NCBI GenBank assembly: GCA_012798535.1
Contig: JAAZMZ010000042.1
Coordinates: 1-64,000 of the forward strand
Direction: 5' to 3'
Source: Leptolinea sp.
Lineage (GTDB): Bacteria > Chloroflexota > Anaerolineae > Anaerolineales > Anaerolineaceae
DNA length: 64,000 bases
Part shown: positions 26,775 through 35,554 of the stretch, piece after piece
How the letters are laid out: each line of letters starts with the position of its first letter
Position numbering within the stretch: the first letter of the stretch is position 1
Notes under the pieces: model-generated
What the model was told of the DNA's origin: nothing
The model's input: the letters and a program-made list of their open reading frames with translations, nothing else
The model's database searches: none
Translations under genes and position numbers: made by a program

Positions 26775-28625
26775 TTATTTACGGCTGGTAACCTGCAATA
26801 TTCTCTGCCTTACACCCTGGTCAGTTTTGTTTGAGATGATGCCGATAATATTGGCCTCAACGTTCTTTAGATATTTAATCGCCCGGGTCAATGCTTCCTG
26901 TCTTACCCAACCATGCCTGACCACAACCAGAACTCCATCTACAACTGAGGAGAGAATTGCCGGGTCAGTCACAGATGTCGAAGCAGGGGAATCAATGAGA
27001 ACCAGGTCAAACTCTGATGAGAGTCTGGTCAGCACCTTTTGCATATTCTCAGAATCCAGAATATCAACCGGACTGTTCAGTGATTGGCCGCAGGTGATGA
27101 CTTTCAGGTTTGAATATTCGGTTGGAAGAATAACCTTATTCAGGCTGACTTTGTTTACCAACACATCGCTTAAACCTTCTTTATTCTCCAGTTTGAAGAA
27201 CTTGTGGATAGATGGGTAGCGCAGGTTGGCATCTACCACACACACAGATCGATTTCCTTTTGCCATGTTGATGGCAAAATTTGCAATGACAGATGATTTT
27301 CCATCAAGGGGTACCGGACTCGTCACCAGAATAGTTTTTAGAGGCCGTTTTCCATTGGCCGTAAAAATATTGGTGCGAATACGTTGGAATGATTCGGCGT
27401 GGATTCTCTTCTCGAAAATATAACCAGTGCGATGAGCTGCCTTTGAATCATCCGGGATGTTGCCGATAACCGGTATTTTGGTCAAATTTTCAATCTGTTT
27501 ATCTGAATAGATCCGGGTATCCATATTTTCAAAGACAAAAGCCAATCCCGCGCCGCCCAGTAAACCGACAACAATAGCCAACCCGATGATCAACCACGGG
27601 CTGGTGCTGGAGGGTTTTGTCGGCAGAGTCGCCGGTTCCGCCACATACACACTAACCGGAGCTTCAGAATTGATACGACCTTGACCATCTCGGATGATCA
27701 ATTCAGCCACCTTATTGGCAGCAAATTGCGCCAACCCCGGATCGGCATCTTCTGCCGTTATCTCGAACAATTCCGAGTCCTTAACCTGTTGAGCCTTAAT
27801 TTTTGGGATGCGATCGACAAATTGGCCGAGTTCCTGTTTGACAACTTCACCATTCGCCAGTTCCACATAGGTGCCCAGCAGCCGGGTCCCAAGTTCCACA
27901 TCATATGCAATGTATTCCGCACTTCCAGATCGGGGACTCGAAACCCGTACAATGGCTTTTGCCGTGTATTGATTTGGCATTTGTGAAAGAATCGACGCCA
28001 CAATTAGAACGGTGAAGAAGAACGTCATGATGACTACCCAGCGGCGGCGGATCAACACCATGAAATAATCGGATAGCGCGAATTGTTCTTCTGAACTCTG
28101 TCCTCTATAGTACGGAATAGGTTCCGTCGCAGGCAGGGATAGCGGTGATATCGGAGTGGTCTTTGCCTCCGGGGATATTTCTTTAGGTTCCGGTGCGGCT
28201 TCCGCACCTTCTTCTTCTTGAATGACCTGGTTAAATCCCGTCCAACCGATCATTTCATTGTTGGTGTTCACCTGCGGCGAAATGTTCAAATTAACGACCA
28301 GGATCTTACCGGTGCTATGTTCAAAACGAACCACCAGATTTCCTCCGGTTTTTGATTCCTCGAGAAATCTTTTAAGTTCATTCGCACTTTCTTTGGTCAG
28401 GCGAAAAGAGAATAATGATTTATTTATGAAGGCGTTTGGAACGATCCCAAGGCAATCAAAAACCTCATCGGAACAGGATATATACTTTCCCTTGATATCG
28501 CATTTCCATGACCAGCCTGGAAATTCCCGGCTGGTTTCTTCCGCAATGGATTCCTTTCCGCTGATGTCTATTGAACTGGCAATTTTCTCAATATGCTTCT
28601 CTAAGTTTGCTTTCTGATTGGACAT
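26775..28625 (-). CDS. PAS - Wzz chain-length determinant - BY-kinase fusion
   Basis: 616 residues. An N-terminal PAS-like domain (about 30-140: 'FPGWSWKCDIKGKYIS', 'GWTGFNQVI') precedes a Wzz-type domain bounded by two membrane helices (about 195-215 and 345-365). The C-terminal P-loop kinase domain has Walker A 'SPVPLDGKSS', Walker A-prime 'VVDANLRYP' and Walker B 'LVLIDSPA'. The usual Walker A-prime DxD is DxN here, and the C-terminal tail (SNKTDQGVRQRILQVTSRK) lacks the tyrosine cluster that BY-kinases autophosphorylate. A PAS domain fused to Wzz is unusual. Expected role: control of polymer length and export. AGGAGG upstream supports the start, and the gene overlaps the ParA-like gene by 38 bases. 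Confidence 0.83.
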   Translation of the reverse strand: MSNQKANLEKHIEKIASSIDISGKESIAEETSREFPGWSWKCDIKGKYISCSDEVFDCLGIVPNAFINKSLFSFRLTKESANELKRFLEESKTGGNLVVRFEHSTGKILVVNLNISPQVNTNNEMIGWTGFNQVIQEEEGAEAAPEPKEISPEAKTTPISPLSLPATEPIPYYRGQSSEEQFALSDYFMVLIRRRWVVIMTFFFTVLIVASILSQMPNQYTAKAIVRVSSPRSGSAEYIAYDVELGTRLLGTYVELANGEVVKQELGQFVDRIPKIKAQQVKDSELFEITAEDADPGLAQFAANKVAELIIRDGQGRINSEAPVSVYVAEPATLPTKPSSTSPWLIIGLAIVVGLLGGAGLAFVFENMDTRIYSDKQIENLTKIPVIGNIPDDSKAAHRTGYIFEKRIHAESFQRIRTNIFTANGKRPLKTILVTSPVPLDGKSSVIANFAINMAKGNRSVCVVDANLRYPSIHKFFKLENKEGLSDVLVNKVSLNKVILPTEYSNLKVITCGQSLNSPVDILDSENMQKVLTRLSSEFDLVLIDSPASTSVTDPAILSSVVDGVLVVVRHGWVRQEALTRAIKYLKNVEANIIGIISNKTDQGVRQRILQVTSRK

Positions 28626-29376
28626 GGTCTAATACCTCCTTCGCGACCATACGATACTGTTCGGCAGAAACTGCGTTGGGAGCATAGTTAATAATGGGTA
28701 CTCCTGCAATCTGGCTTTCTCGTAATTTCGTGTTGGTTGAAATTACAGTATGAAACATCTGACCACTCAATATATTCGTCAGTTTTTCATAGATCAAACT
28801 ATGCGCCGTGATGCCTTTGTTATACATAGTAACAAGAACCCGATATTGCATACCCGGGTTGAACTTCCGTTGGATTTGCGTAATCCATTTGATGGTCCGT
28901 CCTACCGCTACCAGAGAATACGCATCCGGCAAGGTAGGGATGATCACCATATCGGCAGTCACAATGGCGTTCATCGTCAAAGCTCCCAGCAAAGGAGGGC
29001 AATCAATGATCACAAAATCAAAGAAAACAGATATATCGCTCAGATTTTGCTTCAGAATGGTGTAGTAGTTTTTATGAATCGGGAGATATTGTTCGGCAAT
29101 AATTATCCTTTTTCCAGATGTGATGAAGAACAGGCCATTAATATTCGATTTTCGAATTGCTTTTGAGATTGGGATATTATCCAGCAAGACATCATCCATG
29201 CCGAATTTTGTTTCATGACCATTGCTACTATTAAAGGATATCTGTACGTGTTCCTGTGGATCAAGATCAACAATAAGTACCCTTTTCCCACATTCAATAA
29301 GGGCAGCACCCAGAGAAATAGCCGTAGTTGTTTTTCCTACGCCTCCTTTTCCCTGAGATATCGAGATAACAAACAT
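28588..29376 (-). CDS. ParA/MinD-type P-loop ATPase
   Basis: 262 residues, deviant Walker A 'KGGVGKTT' at residues 10-17, Walker A-prime 'IVDLDPQ' and Walker B 'FVIIDCPP'. This is the ParA/Soj family, which forms ATP-dependent dimers that position DNA or protein cargo. No ParB or parS-like partner is adjacent. Its place between aminotransferase and Wzz-kinase genes suggests it positions or regulates the EPS machinery; that is inference. It is 32 bases downstream of the aminotransferase gene. Confidence 0.83.
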   Translation of the reverse strand: MFVISISQGKGGVGKTTTAISLGAALIECGKRVLIVDLDPQEHVQISFNSSNGHETKFGMDDVLLDNIPISKAIRKSNINGLFFITSGKRIIIAEQYLPIHKNYYTILKQNLSDISVFFDFVIIDCPPLLGALTMNAIVTADMVIIPTLPDAYSLVAVGRTIKWITQIQRKFNPGMQYRVLVTMYNKGITAHSLIYEKLTNILSGQMFHTVISTNTKLRESQIAGVPIINYAPNAVSAEQYRMVAKEVLDHVQSESKLREAY

Positions 29377-29408
29377 TTTTCAACCCCGCCTATTGGCTAT
29401 TCTCTGAC

Positions 29409-30527
29409 TCACATATTTGAGAATTCAAGTAAATTCTTTACCACATAGTCGATCATTTCATCTGTCAACTCGGCATACATGGGTAAAGAGACAATTTTCT
29501 TACTTTCTTTTTCGGTGATCGGGAAGTCACCGGGTTTATGCCCTAAATTCTGGTACGCTCCCTGTAAATGAATGGGGATCGGGTAATGAATGCCGGTGGA
29601 AATCCCTTTCCCTGAAAGGTACGGCATCAATTCATCGCGCTTTTCAGTCTGCACAACATAGAGATGCCAGATCGGTTCGGCATATGGAGCTATCTTTGGA
29701 GTGATGTACTTACTTCCAGCCAGCAATTTGTTGTAATAGTTTGCGTGATCTCTACGGGCCTGATTCCAGGAATCTAGATGTTTTAATTTAACCCGCAAGA
29801 TTGCCGCCTGAATGGAATCTAATCGGCGGTTATACCCAAGCTCTACATGATGGTATTTTTCCGTCTGGCCGTATTCTCGCAGACGCCGTAGGTGAGTGAT
29901 CACTTCTTCATCATTGGTGGTGATGGCACCGCCATCGCCGTAGGCCCCCAGATTCTTGCCCGGGTAGAAGCTGAAAGCGGCTGCCTGTCCAATGGAACCG
30001 GCGCGCTTTCCTTTATAGCGTGATCCATGCGCCTGACAGGCATCCTCAATGACGAGAAGATTATGTTTCTTGGCAATAGCCATGATTGGATCCATATCTA
30101 CCGGCTGCCCGTAAAGATGAACCGGCATTATAGCTTTGGTATGCTTTGTGATGGCCGTCTCAATTCGGCTGGCATCTATGTTGTAATATTCATCGGGTTC
30201 CACAAAAACCGGCTTCGCTCCCGTGTAGGTGACACCCAGGGCTGTGGCAATAAAGGTATTGGCTGGAATGATCACTTCATCACCGGTGCCAATACCATAA
30301 GCCCGCATGATCAACTCAATGGCCGATGTTCCCGAATCTACACCGAGCGCGAATTTCGTTCCGCAAAACTCCGCAAATTCCTCTTCGAATTTCCGCACCT
30401 CGGGACCAACAATGAATGCCGTGGAATTGAGTACAGAAGCAATAGCGGCATCTATTTCTTCTTTGATAATCCTGTACTGAGCGCTTAAATCAACAAAGGG
30501 GACTTTCATGATGTCATTAGTGGTCAT
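29409..30527 (-). CDS. DegT/DnrJ/EryC1-family sugar aminotransferase, WbpE-like
   Basis: 372 residues, fold-type I PLP enzyme. 'PFVDLSAQY' at the N-terminus is typical of the WbpE/WlbC group. The PLP Schiff-base lysine is in '[15 protein letters not shown]', and 'EDACQAHGS' carries the PLP ring-contacting Asp. The group transaminates the 3-keto group of UDP-2-acetamido-2-deoxy-3-keto-glucuronate with glutamate. It follows the WbpB-like gene with a 5-base gap. An internal ATG at 30509 would fit the usual WbpE length equally well. Confidence 0.87.
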   Translation of the reverse strand: MTTNDIMKVPFVDLSAQYRIIKEEIDAAIASVLNSTAFIVGPEVRKFEEEFAEFCGTKFALGVDSGTSAIELIMRAYGIGTGDEVIIPANTFIATALGVTYTGAKPVFVEPDEYYNIDASRIETAITKHTKAIMPVHLYGQPVDMDPIMAIAKKHNLLVIEDACQAHGSRYKGKRAGSIGQAAAFSFYPGKNLGAYGDGGAITTNDEEVITHLRRLREYGQTEKYHHVELGYNRRLDSIQAAILRVKLKHLDSWNQARRDHANYYNKLLAGSKYITPKIAPYAEPIWHLYVVQTEKRDELMPYLSGKGISTGIHYPIPIHLQGAYQNLGHKPGDFPITEKESKKIVSLPMYAELTDEMIDYVVKNLLEFSNM

Positions 30528-30532
30528 TATTG

Positions 30533-31549
30533 TTATCCTACCTTTACAGGAACTCCGTTTTTGCTCATTGATTTATCTATGGCTTCTAGAACCTTGATTA
30601 CATCCTCACCGCTCTTACTACTGGTCATTGGCTCTTTGCCATTACATACACATTCGAGAAAATGGATCACCTGGTTCTTTAGGGGTTCTCCATAGGTGAT
30701 AGTCGGGCAAACAATGTCACCATCACGCAGAGAAAACTGGTAATCTACATAGTTATGGGGAATTGAGGAAGCGGGTATACCCTTTTTATATATGGTGACC
30801 TTTTCTTGAGAAACCATATCATTGAATACAACCCGCTGTTCGCTCCCAATTACCACCACTTCGCGCACTTTATGTGGATCTGCCCAACTGACATGAATAT
30901 TGGCTACTTTGCCATTGGGATAGTTCAAAACGATGAAACCGGCATCCACACCATTCCCCCGAAAAGCGCTGCCCACGGCGCTGACCCATTCTGGTTTGTC
31001 TTCCATAAAATAATTAAAAATGGAAATATCATGCGGTGCAAGGTCCCATACAGCGTTGATATCATCACGAATGGGGCCCAGATTTGTCCGCCGGGCATAC
31101 ATGTAATAGACCTTCCCCACCTGGCCGGAATTGATGTAATTCTTGATTTCGCGAATACCGGCGTTAAAAATGAAGGTGTGACCTACCATCAGTTTTAGAT
31201 TATTCTCCGCGGCGATTTTTGAAAGCGTTTCCGCGTCTTTGGAAGATGTGGTGATAGGTTTTTCCACCAGAGTATGCTTGCCTGCCTGCAGCAGCCGGCG
31301 TGTAATCTTGAAATGGTTGGAAGGATTCGTGCATACTATGGCCGCATCGAACTTTGTGCCCTTGATCAGACTTTCAAGATCTTTATACAAAACAGCATTT
31401 GGATTAACCTTTGCAGCTTCCTCCAAACGTCCTTCCGATTGATCGCAGACGGCAACCAGGTTTGCTTCAGGCAAATGAGATAACAGCCGAACATAGTTAC
31501 GCCCCCAGTATCCACTTCCGATCACAACCACATCAACAGGTGTATTCAT
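30533..31549 (-). CDS. Gfo/Idh/MocA-family dehydrogenase, WbpB-like
   Basis: 338 residues. The N-terminal Rossmann fold has '[15 protein letters not shown]', the family signature 'EKPI' (residues about 95-98) and '[14 protein letters not shown]' with the catalytic His. WbpB/WlbA homologues oxidise C3 of UDP-N-acetylglucosaminuronate, feeding the aminotransferase encoded next. Together with the WbpD-like acetyltransferase this predicts UDP-2,3-diacetamido-2,3-dideoxyglucuronate as a building block. The UDP-GlcNAc 6-dehydrogenase that must come first is not in the window. First gene of the minus-strand EPS operon. Confidence 0.87.
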   Translation of the reverse strand: MNTPVDVVVIGSGYWGRNYVRLLSHLPEANLVAVCDQSEGRLEEAAKVNPNAVLYKDLESLIKGTKFDAAIVCTNPSNHFKITRRLLQAGKHTLVEKPITTSSKDAETLSKIAAENNLKLMVGHTFIFNAGIREIKNYINSGQVGKVYYMYARRTNLGPIRDDINAVWDLAPHDISIFNYFMEDKPEWVSAVGSAFRGNGVDAGFIVLNYPNGKVANIHVSWADPHKVREVVVIGSEQRVVFNDMVSQEKVTIYKKGIPASSIPHNYVDYQFSLRDGDIVCPTITYGEPLKNQVIHFLECVCNGKEPMTSSKSGEDVIKVLEAIDKSMSKNGVPVKVG

Positions 31550-32015
31550 AAACTTCCTATATGATAAATCCCACTATGAATATATGATTAAAATCACATT
31601 TTATTATACAGGAATTACACATAAAATAGTTAAGTTTAGAGAAAATATTTTAAGAATCGCGTATGAGATGAATACCCACTTCCGAAATTTTTATGCCAAT
31701 TATTAAAAAATTAAGGGAAATTCCCTTGAATTCTTTATTGTCATTTCGATATTAGCCTATTTTGAGCTTAAAACACTCTTCAATGGTACACATGCCACAT
31801 TAATAGTCTATGATTTGTTTTAATATTTCAGTCTGGATTACCGGGGTTCCAAGACTTGAATGTCTAAATATTTTGTAAAAAAGAATGAATTTCATTGAAT
31901 TTGGTTGATTAACCCGTAAAATATTGTGTGGACGTTTATCGATCAGTTATTCTGGTGATCCACCAGGCTCATTCATTCACTAGTAAGAAAGTTTTAACAA
32001 AAAGGATCATAGAGA
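31550..32015. promoter_or_regulatory. 466-bp AT-rich divergent intergenic region
   Basis: This separates the minus-strand EPS operon from the plus-strand lipoprotein gene and must hold promoters for both. A perfect TATAAT (minus strand, 31603-31608) lies about 55 bases before the dehydrogenase start, but its -35 candidate (TTAACT, 19-base spacer) is poor. A 15-bp palindrome CTGGTG-ATC-CACCAG at 31952-31966 sits 50 bases before the lipoprotein start. No gene or structured RNA was recognised. Confidence 0.35.
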
Positions 32016-32936
32016 ATGCCTCGTTCCATTGTTGCTATGTTGTGCTTCATACCATTGATAACGGCATGTGTTACACAAAAAGACATCGAAACAGCCTGTT
32101 TGCAGACACTCTCGGCCTCTACTCCTGTTTGCAGATGCGATGCAAAAACAAATGACACCCCTGTTGATCCTCAATCGGTAATAATCACTCCGGATCCTGT
32201 GGAGATCAAACCCACAGATACACCGATCGCAATCCCGACAGAAGCCATAACCCCACCACCGCCTCCGCAACCTGATGATTTGATTTTTGACGCAGATTTT
32301 GAATCTGGAGATCTTTCCGCCTTCAATGGAAAAGATGGAGAGCATTTCGGTAAAGGTGTCTATTATAAGATTTCCGTGGTTGATACCCCGGCGGAAGGGA
32401 ACTATTCCGCCGCATTGACCATCGGATCGGGACAATCCACGGCGGCTTATCTGTTCACCTATAACGTTCCCTCGACTCCTCTGGGATATTATTCAGCAGA
32501 TTATTATGTTCCCCATACTCTCGCAACCGGCGATTGGTGGAATGTCTGGCAGTGGAAAAGCCAGGACGAGACCTTTGATAAACCCATCATCGATCTGAAT
32601 ATCATAAAAAATAATGGAACCTACCAGATTGTGATGAACTATGTACCCGGAGGCAACAGAGAAAATCCTACTCAGCCGATTTATCAGACTGAAGTCATCC
32701 CTTTTCCACCTGATAAATGGGTAAATATTACCGGCTATTACTATGCTACCACCGATGAAACGGGATATGTTGAAATCTACCAGGATGGAGTTAAGATCTT
32801 TGAGTTGAGGGACTTTCAAACTAAACCGAGCGACGCCAACATCCTCTGGAGTGTCAACAGTTATGCGAGCAAGATCTTTCCCAATCCGGCAACCTGTTAT
32901 GTGGATAATATTAAGGTCGGAGAGATATATCAATAA
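32016..32936 (+). CDS. Lipoprotein with polysaccharide-lyase-like beta-sandwich domain
   Basis: 306 residues. The signal peptide ends in a lipobox 'LITAC' with Cys18. A Pro/Thr-rich linker (to ~85) leads to a domain of about 215 residues homologous to the C-terminus of the 954-residue protein at 3866 ('FESGDLSAF', 'NYSAAL', 'VPSTPLG', 'GDWWNVWQWKS', 'LWSVNSYAS'). The conserved Trp/Gln/Lys patch is reminiscent of PF14099-type lyases. A surface role in binding or trimming the locus's own polysaccharide is plausible but unproven. AAAGGA upstream of the ATG supports the start. Confidence 0.82.
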   Translation: MPRSIVAMLCFIPLITACVTQKDIETACLQTLSASTPVCRCDAKTNDTPVDPQSVIITPDPVEIKPTDTPIAIPTEAITPPPPPQPDDLIFDADFESGDLSAFNGKDGEHFGKGVYYKISVVDTPAEGNYSAALTIGSGQSTAAYLFTYNVPSTPLGYYSADYYVPHTLATGDWWNVWQWKSQDETFDKPIIDLNIIKNNGTYQIVMNYVPGGNRENPTQPIYQTEVIPFPPDKWVNITGYYYATTDETGYVEIYQDGVKIFELRDFQTKPSDANILWSVNSYASKIFPNPATCYVDNIKVGEIYQ

Positions 32937-33083
32937 CAGACTAACAGTGAATTAATTCAATCTTTATTTTCAATCCCGGGCGATTGTGACAGAATATACA
33001 TATGGTGTTTCTAGAAGGGACTGGCCGATTTTTCCCCTTTGCTATTTTTTTCGTTCAATAATAGAATATGGTAAGATACCGCC

Positions 33084-33734
33084 GTGATAATTAACAAACG
33101 AAATTCGATATATGGAACGTGGGAATACCTGCTTAAACGAATATGTGACCTTACACTAATCTTCATCAGTTTACCCTTTCTCATTCCCCTGTTCTCACTG
33201 ATCGCGATTGCGATAAAACTCGAATCGAAAGGACCTGTCTTTTTTAAGCAAAAAAGGGCGGGTATTGATTGCATTCCATTCGAATGCTATAAGTTTCGAT
33301 CTATGTATGCCAACGCCGACGAATCCGTACACCGCGAGCATATTAAAGAGTATGTTTCCGGAAAACTGGATATAAAAACTGACGTGAAGCTGCTGCATGA
33401 TAAACGGGTGACAAGGGTGGGGAAATTCCTGCGGAAAACCAGTCTGGATGAGTTCGCCCAACTGATCAATGTTGTTAAAGGAGAGATGAGCCTTGTTGGG
33501 CCTCGGCCTCTTCCTTTATACGAGGTAGATCAGTTCAGCCTCTGGCACAGCGAACGCTTTCTTGTCTTTCCGGGTATGACCGGGGTATGGCAGGTTTATG
33601 GAAGAGGCCGGGTAACCTTCGATGATCAATTGAGAATGGATATCAGTTATATAAGGAACTGGTCTATATGGTTGGATATCCGTTTGCTCATCCAAACCGT
33701 GCCGGCAGTTCTTTTAGCAAAGGGCGCCGCATAG
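33084..33734 (+). CDS. Polyprenyl glycosyl-phosphotransferase (monotopic, intact active site)
   Basis: 216 residues, close to the minimal catalytic domain of the PglC/WecP type. One N-terminal re-entrant helix is present (about 18-40), then 'FFKQKRAGIDC', 'CYKFRSMYANAD', the catalytic 'KTSLDEFAQLINV' with Asp-Glu dyad, and 'GEMSLVGPRPLPL'. It should transfer a sugar-1-phosphate to undecaprenyl phosphate and so prime the repeat unit. It retains every active-site feature that the larger paralogue at 8333 has lost. The start is a GTG with only a weak ribosome binding site. It is followed by a hairpin terminator. Confidence 0.88.
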   Translation: MIINKRNSIYGTWEYLLKRICDLTLIFISLPFLIPLFSLIAIAIKLESKGPVFFKQKRAGIDCIPFECYKFRSMYANADESVHREHIKEYVSGKLDIKTDVKLLHDKRVTRVGKFLRKTSLDEFAQLINVVKGEMSLVGPRPLPLYEVDQFSLWHSERFLVFPGMTGVWQVYGRGRVTFDDQLRMDISYIRNWSIWLDIRLLIQTVPAVLLAKGAA

Positions 33735-33787
33735 TCCGATCTGTAGCGCTATTTTTGGTTTTTTTCCTGAATGCTTTGTTCATGTCA

Positions 33788-33818
33788 TGACATTTTCTTT
33801 TTGTGAAAATGTCATTTT
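33788..33818 (+). terminator. Hairpin terminator after the sugar transferase gene
   Basis: 10-bp inverted repeat TGACATTTTC / GAAAATGTCA (33788-33797, 33805-33814), 7-base T-rich loop, followed by TTTTC. The stem is AT-rich, so strength is uncertain. Confidence 0.55.
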
Positions 33819-33999
33819 CAATTTGCGGGGTCAAGCATTTCAATTCCGAGTGTGAAATTCCTATACCTTTGAAGACAAAGCCTATTCATTCCCCAATCAT
33901 CGATTTCTTTGATATAGTAAGATAGTTTTTCATCAGGCAAAAGAAATCCCATCTGTAAAATTGGTTTTCCCCAATCCACATACATCATTAAATAAGAAG

Positions 34000-35466
34000 A
34001 TGTCAGATACATCGTTGTCTCGATTCATATCCAATGTGTTCTCTTCCGGTCTGGGAAGGTTTTTTATTGTTGTCTTTGGCGTATTCTGTACGATCATTTA
34101 CGCAAGGTGGATGCCTCAAGACGAATATGGGGGATTTGTATTATTACAGATACTGGTCAGTCTCGGATTAACATTTGGCAGCTTCGGGATGGAATCGGTA
34201 ATCACACGCTTCATCGCAGCCACCGAAGACGAAGAGGAGAGACAAAAGATCGTCAATACCGGTTTGCTGTTCATCCTTTCCTGCCTGTCTCTGACATGTA
34301 TCCTCATCTTCATCTTTCAAGATTTTTTTTCCCAATTGTTGAGCGGGTATATCCCTAAAAATCTGCTTGTTTATGTTCCGATTCTTCTCCTCCTTGAGGG
34401 AACGCTAAGCATTTTTTCTTTTTCATTGGAGGGCAAGCAAAAGTTTAACATCCTGGCCAGAATGAACTTCATCTATGGATTATTCAGTCTCATCCTGACG
34501 ATCCTGTTTGTGATCTATCTTAAGCTTGGAGCTCTCGGGCTGGTCTGGGCCAGATTGATACCCGAGATCATCACCTGCACAATCTCGATCTTATCTGTTA
34601 AGGTCAAGATCAATTTTCGTTTCGATACAGAAATTTTCAGAAAGATGTTCAAGTTTTCCATTCCGTTGTATGGAAACAATTTGTTGGCTTTTACCTACAG
34701 CCGGGTGGATACGATCATCATAGGTATATTTTTTGGTCCGGCGCAGATTGCCATCTACGACTTCGCACGGCGCATCCCGGACAGCCTGGAGATTCTCTTT
34801 ACAGCCTTCAACTCTGCCTATTTTCCTTATTTAACAAATATCTTCACAGGCGGTAATAAGGAAAGAACAGCAAGAACCATCAACTATGCCAACCGGGCTA
34901 TATGTCTTATTGGTGGATTATTGGTCCTATCCGCCTATGGTTTTGGGGAATGGGGATTTCGTTTGCTATTCTCAGAAAAATATCTGGTGAGTGTTCCGGC
35001 ATTCAATCTCCTGATGATCGTGCTGATCTTCAGGGTTCTGGATTCGAATCTGGGATATTCGCTGATTGCCATCGGTCAGTCGGATAAACCATTTTTCCTG
35101 AATGTAATCCGGTTTGTGATCGTTTTTGCCAGCTATTTTCTGCTCATCCCCAGATTCGGGATCATCGGCGCGGTTCTCTCGTCTCTGATCGGATTAGCTG
35201 CCGTGAATCCCTTGAATGCCTATTGCCTCCAACGTCAATCGATTAAAATTATTATGAGTGAATATATGAAACCGCTATTATTAATGCTCCTCGGGTGTAT
35301 CCCTTTCTATTTTCTCGAGTATGATCTTCCACTTTCTTTTTTTATCATATTGCTGTTTTGCGGCGCCTGCTATCTCTGGAATGTATTGCGTATCGAAGAT
35401 ATTAAAATCATCCGCGATGAAGTATTTCGATTTATCGCAAAGTTTAAACGAGGAGCTCCGGCCTGA
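34000..35466 (+). CDS. Polysaccharide flippase (Wzx/MOP superfamily)
   Basis: 488 residues with about 12-14 membrane helices and the family's N-terminal 'VFSSGLGRFFIVVFG...YARWMPQDEYGGF' pattern. It is predicted to flip the undecaprenyl-linked repeat unit to the outer leaflet. ATG 34000 is preferred over the in-frame TTG at 33961 because the hydrophobic protein begins naturally with MSDTSLSRF; the ribosome binding site is weak. It completes the Wzx/Wzy/Wzz set of the locus. Confidence 0.85.
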   Translation: MSDTSLSRFISNVFSSGLGRFFIVVFGVFCTIIYARWMPQDEYGGFVLLQILVSLGLTFGSFGMESVITRFIAATEDEEERQKIVNTGLLFILSCLSLTCILIFIFQDFFSQLLSGYIPKNLLVYVPILLLLEGTLSIFSFSLEGKQKFNILARMNFIYGLFSLILTILFVIYLKLGALGLVWARLIPEIITCTISILSVKVKINFRFDTEIFRKMFKFSIPLYGNNLLAFTYSRVDTIIIGIFFGPAQIAIYDFARRIPDSLEILFTAFNSAYFPYLTNIFTGGNKERTARTINYANRAICLIGGLLVLSAYGFGEWGFRLLFSEKYLVSVPAFNLLMIVLIFRVLDSNLGYSLIAIGQSDKPFFLNVIRFVIVFASYFLLIPRFGIIGAVLSSLIGLAAVNPLNAYCLQRQSIKIIMSEYMKPLLLMLLGCIPFYFLEYDLPLSFFIILLFCGACYLWNVLRIEDIKIIRDEVFRFIAKFKRGAPA

Positions 35467-35554
35467 TCTCGTTTGGATACCGGTCGGAAATCCGTAATTT
35501 TCACAGGCCATAGGTAAAGAGACTTGAAACTGTGCCATATTCCCTGATGCTGAA

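Noticed and set aside
33818-34012. 64-codon minus-strand frame upstream of the flippase
   Set aside because: Composition is vaguely protein-like ('YIKEIDDWGMNRLCLQRY') and it could be a remnant, but there is no ribosome binding site or known homologue to support it.
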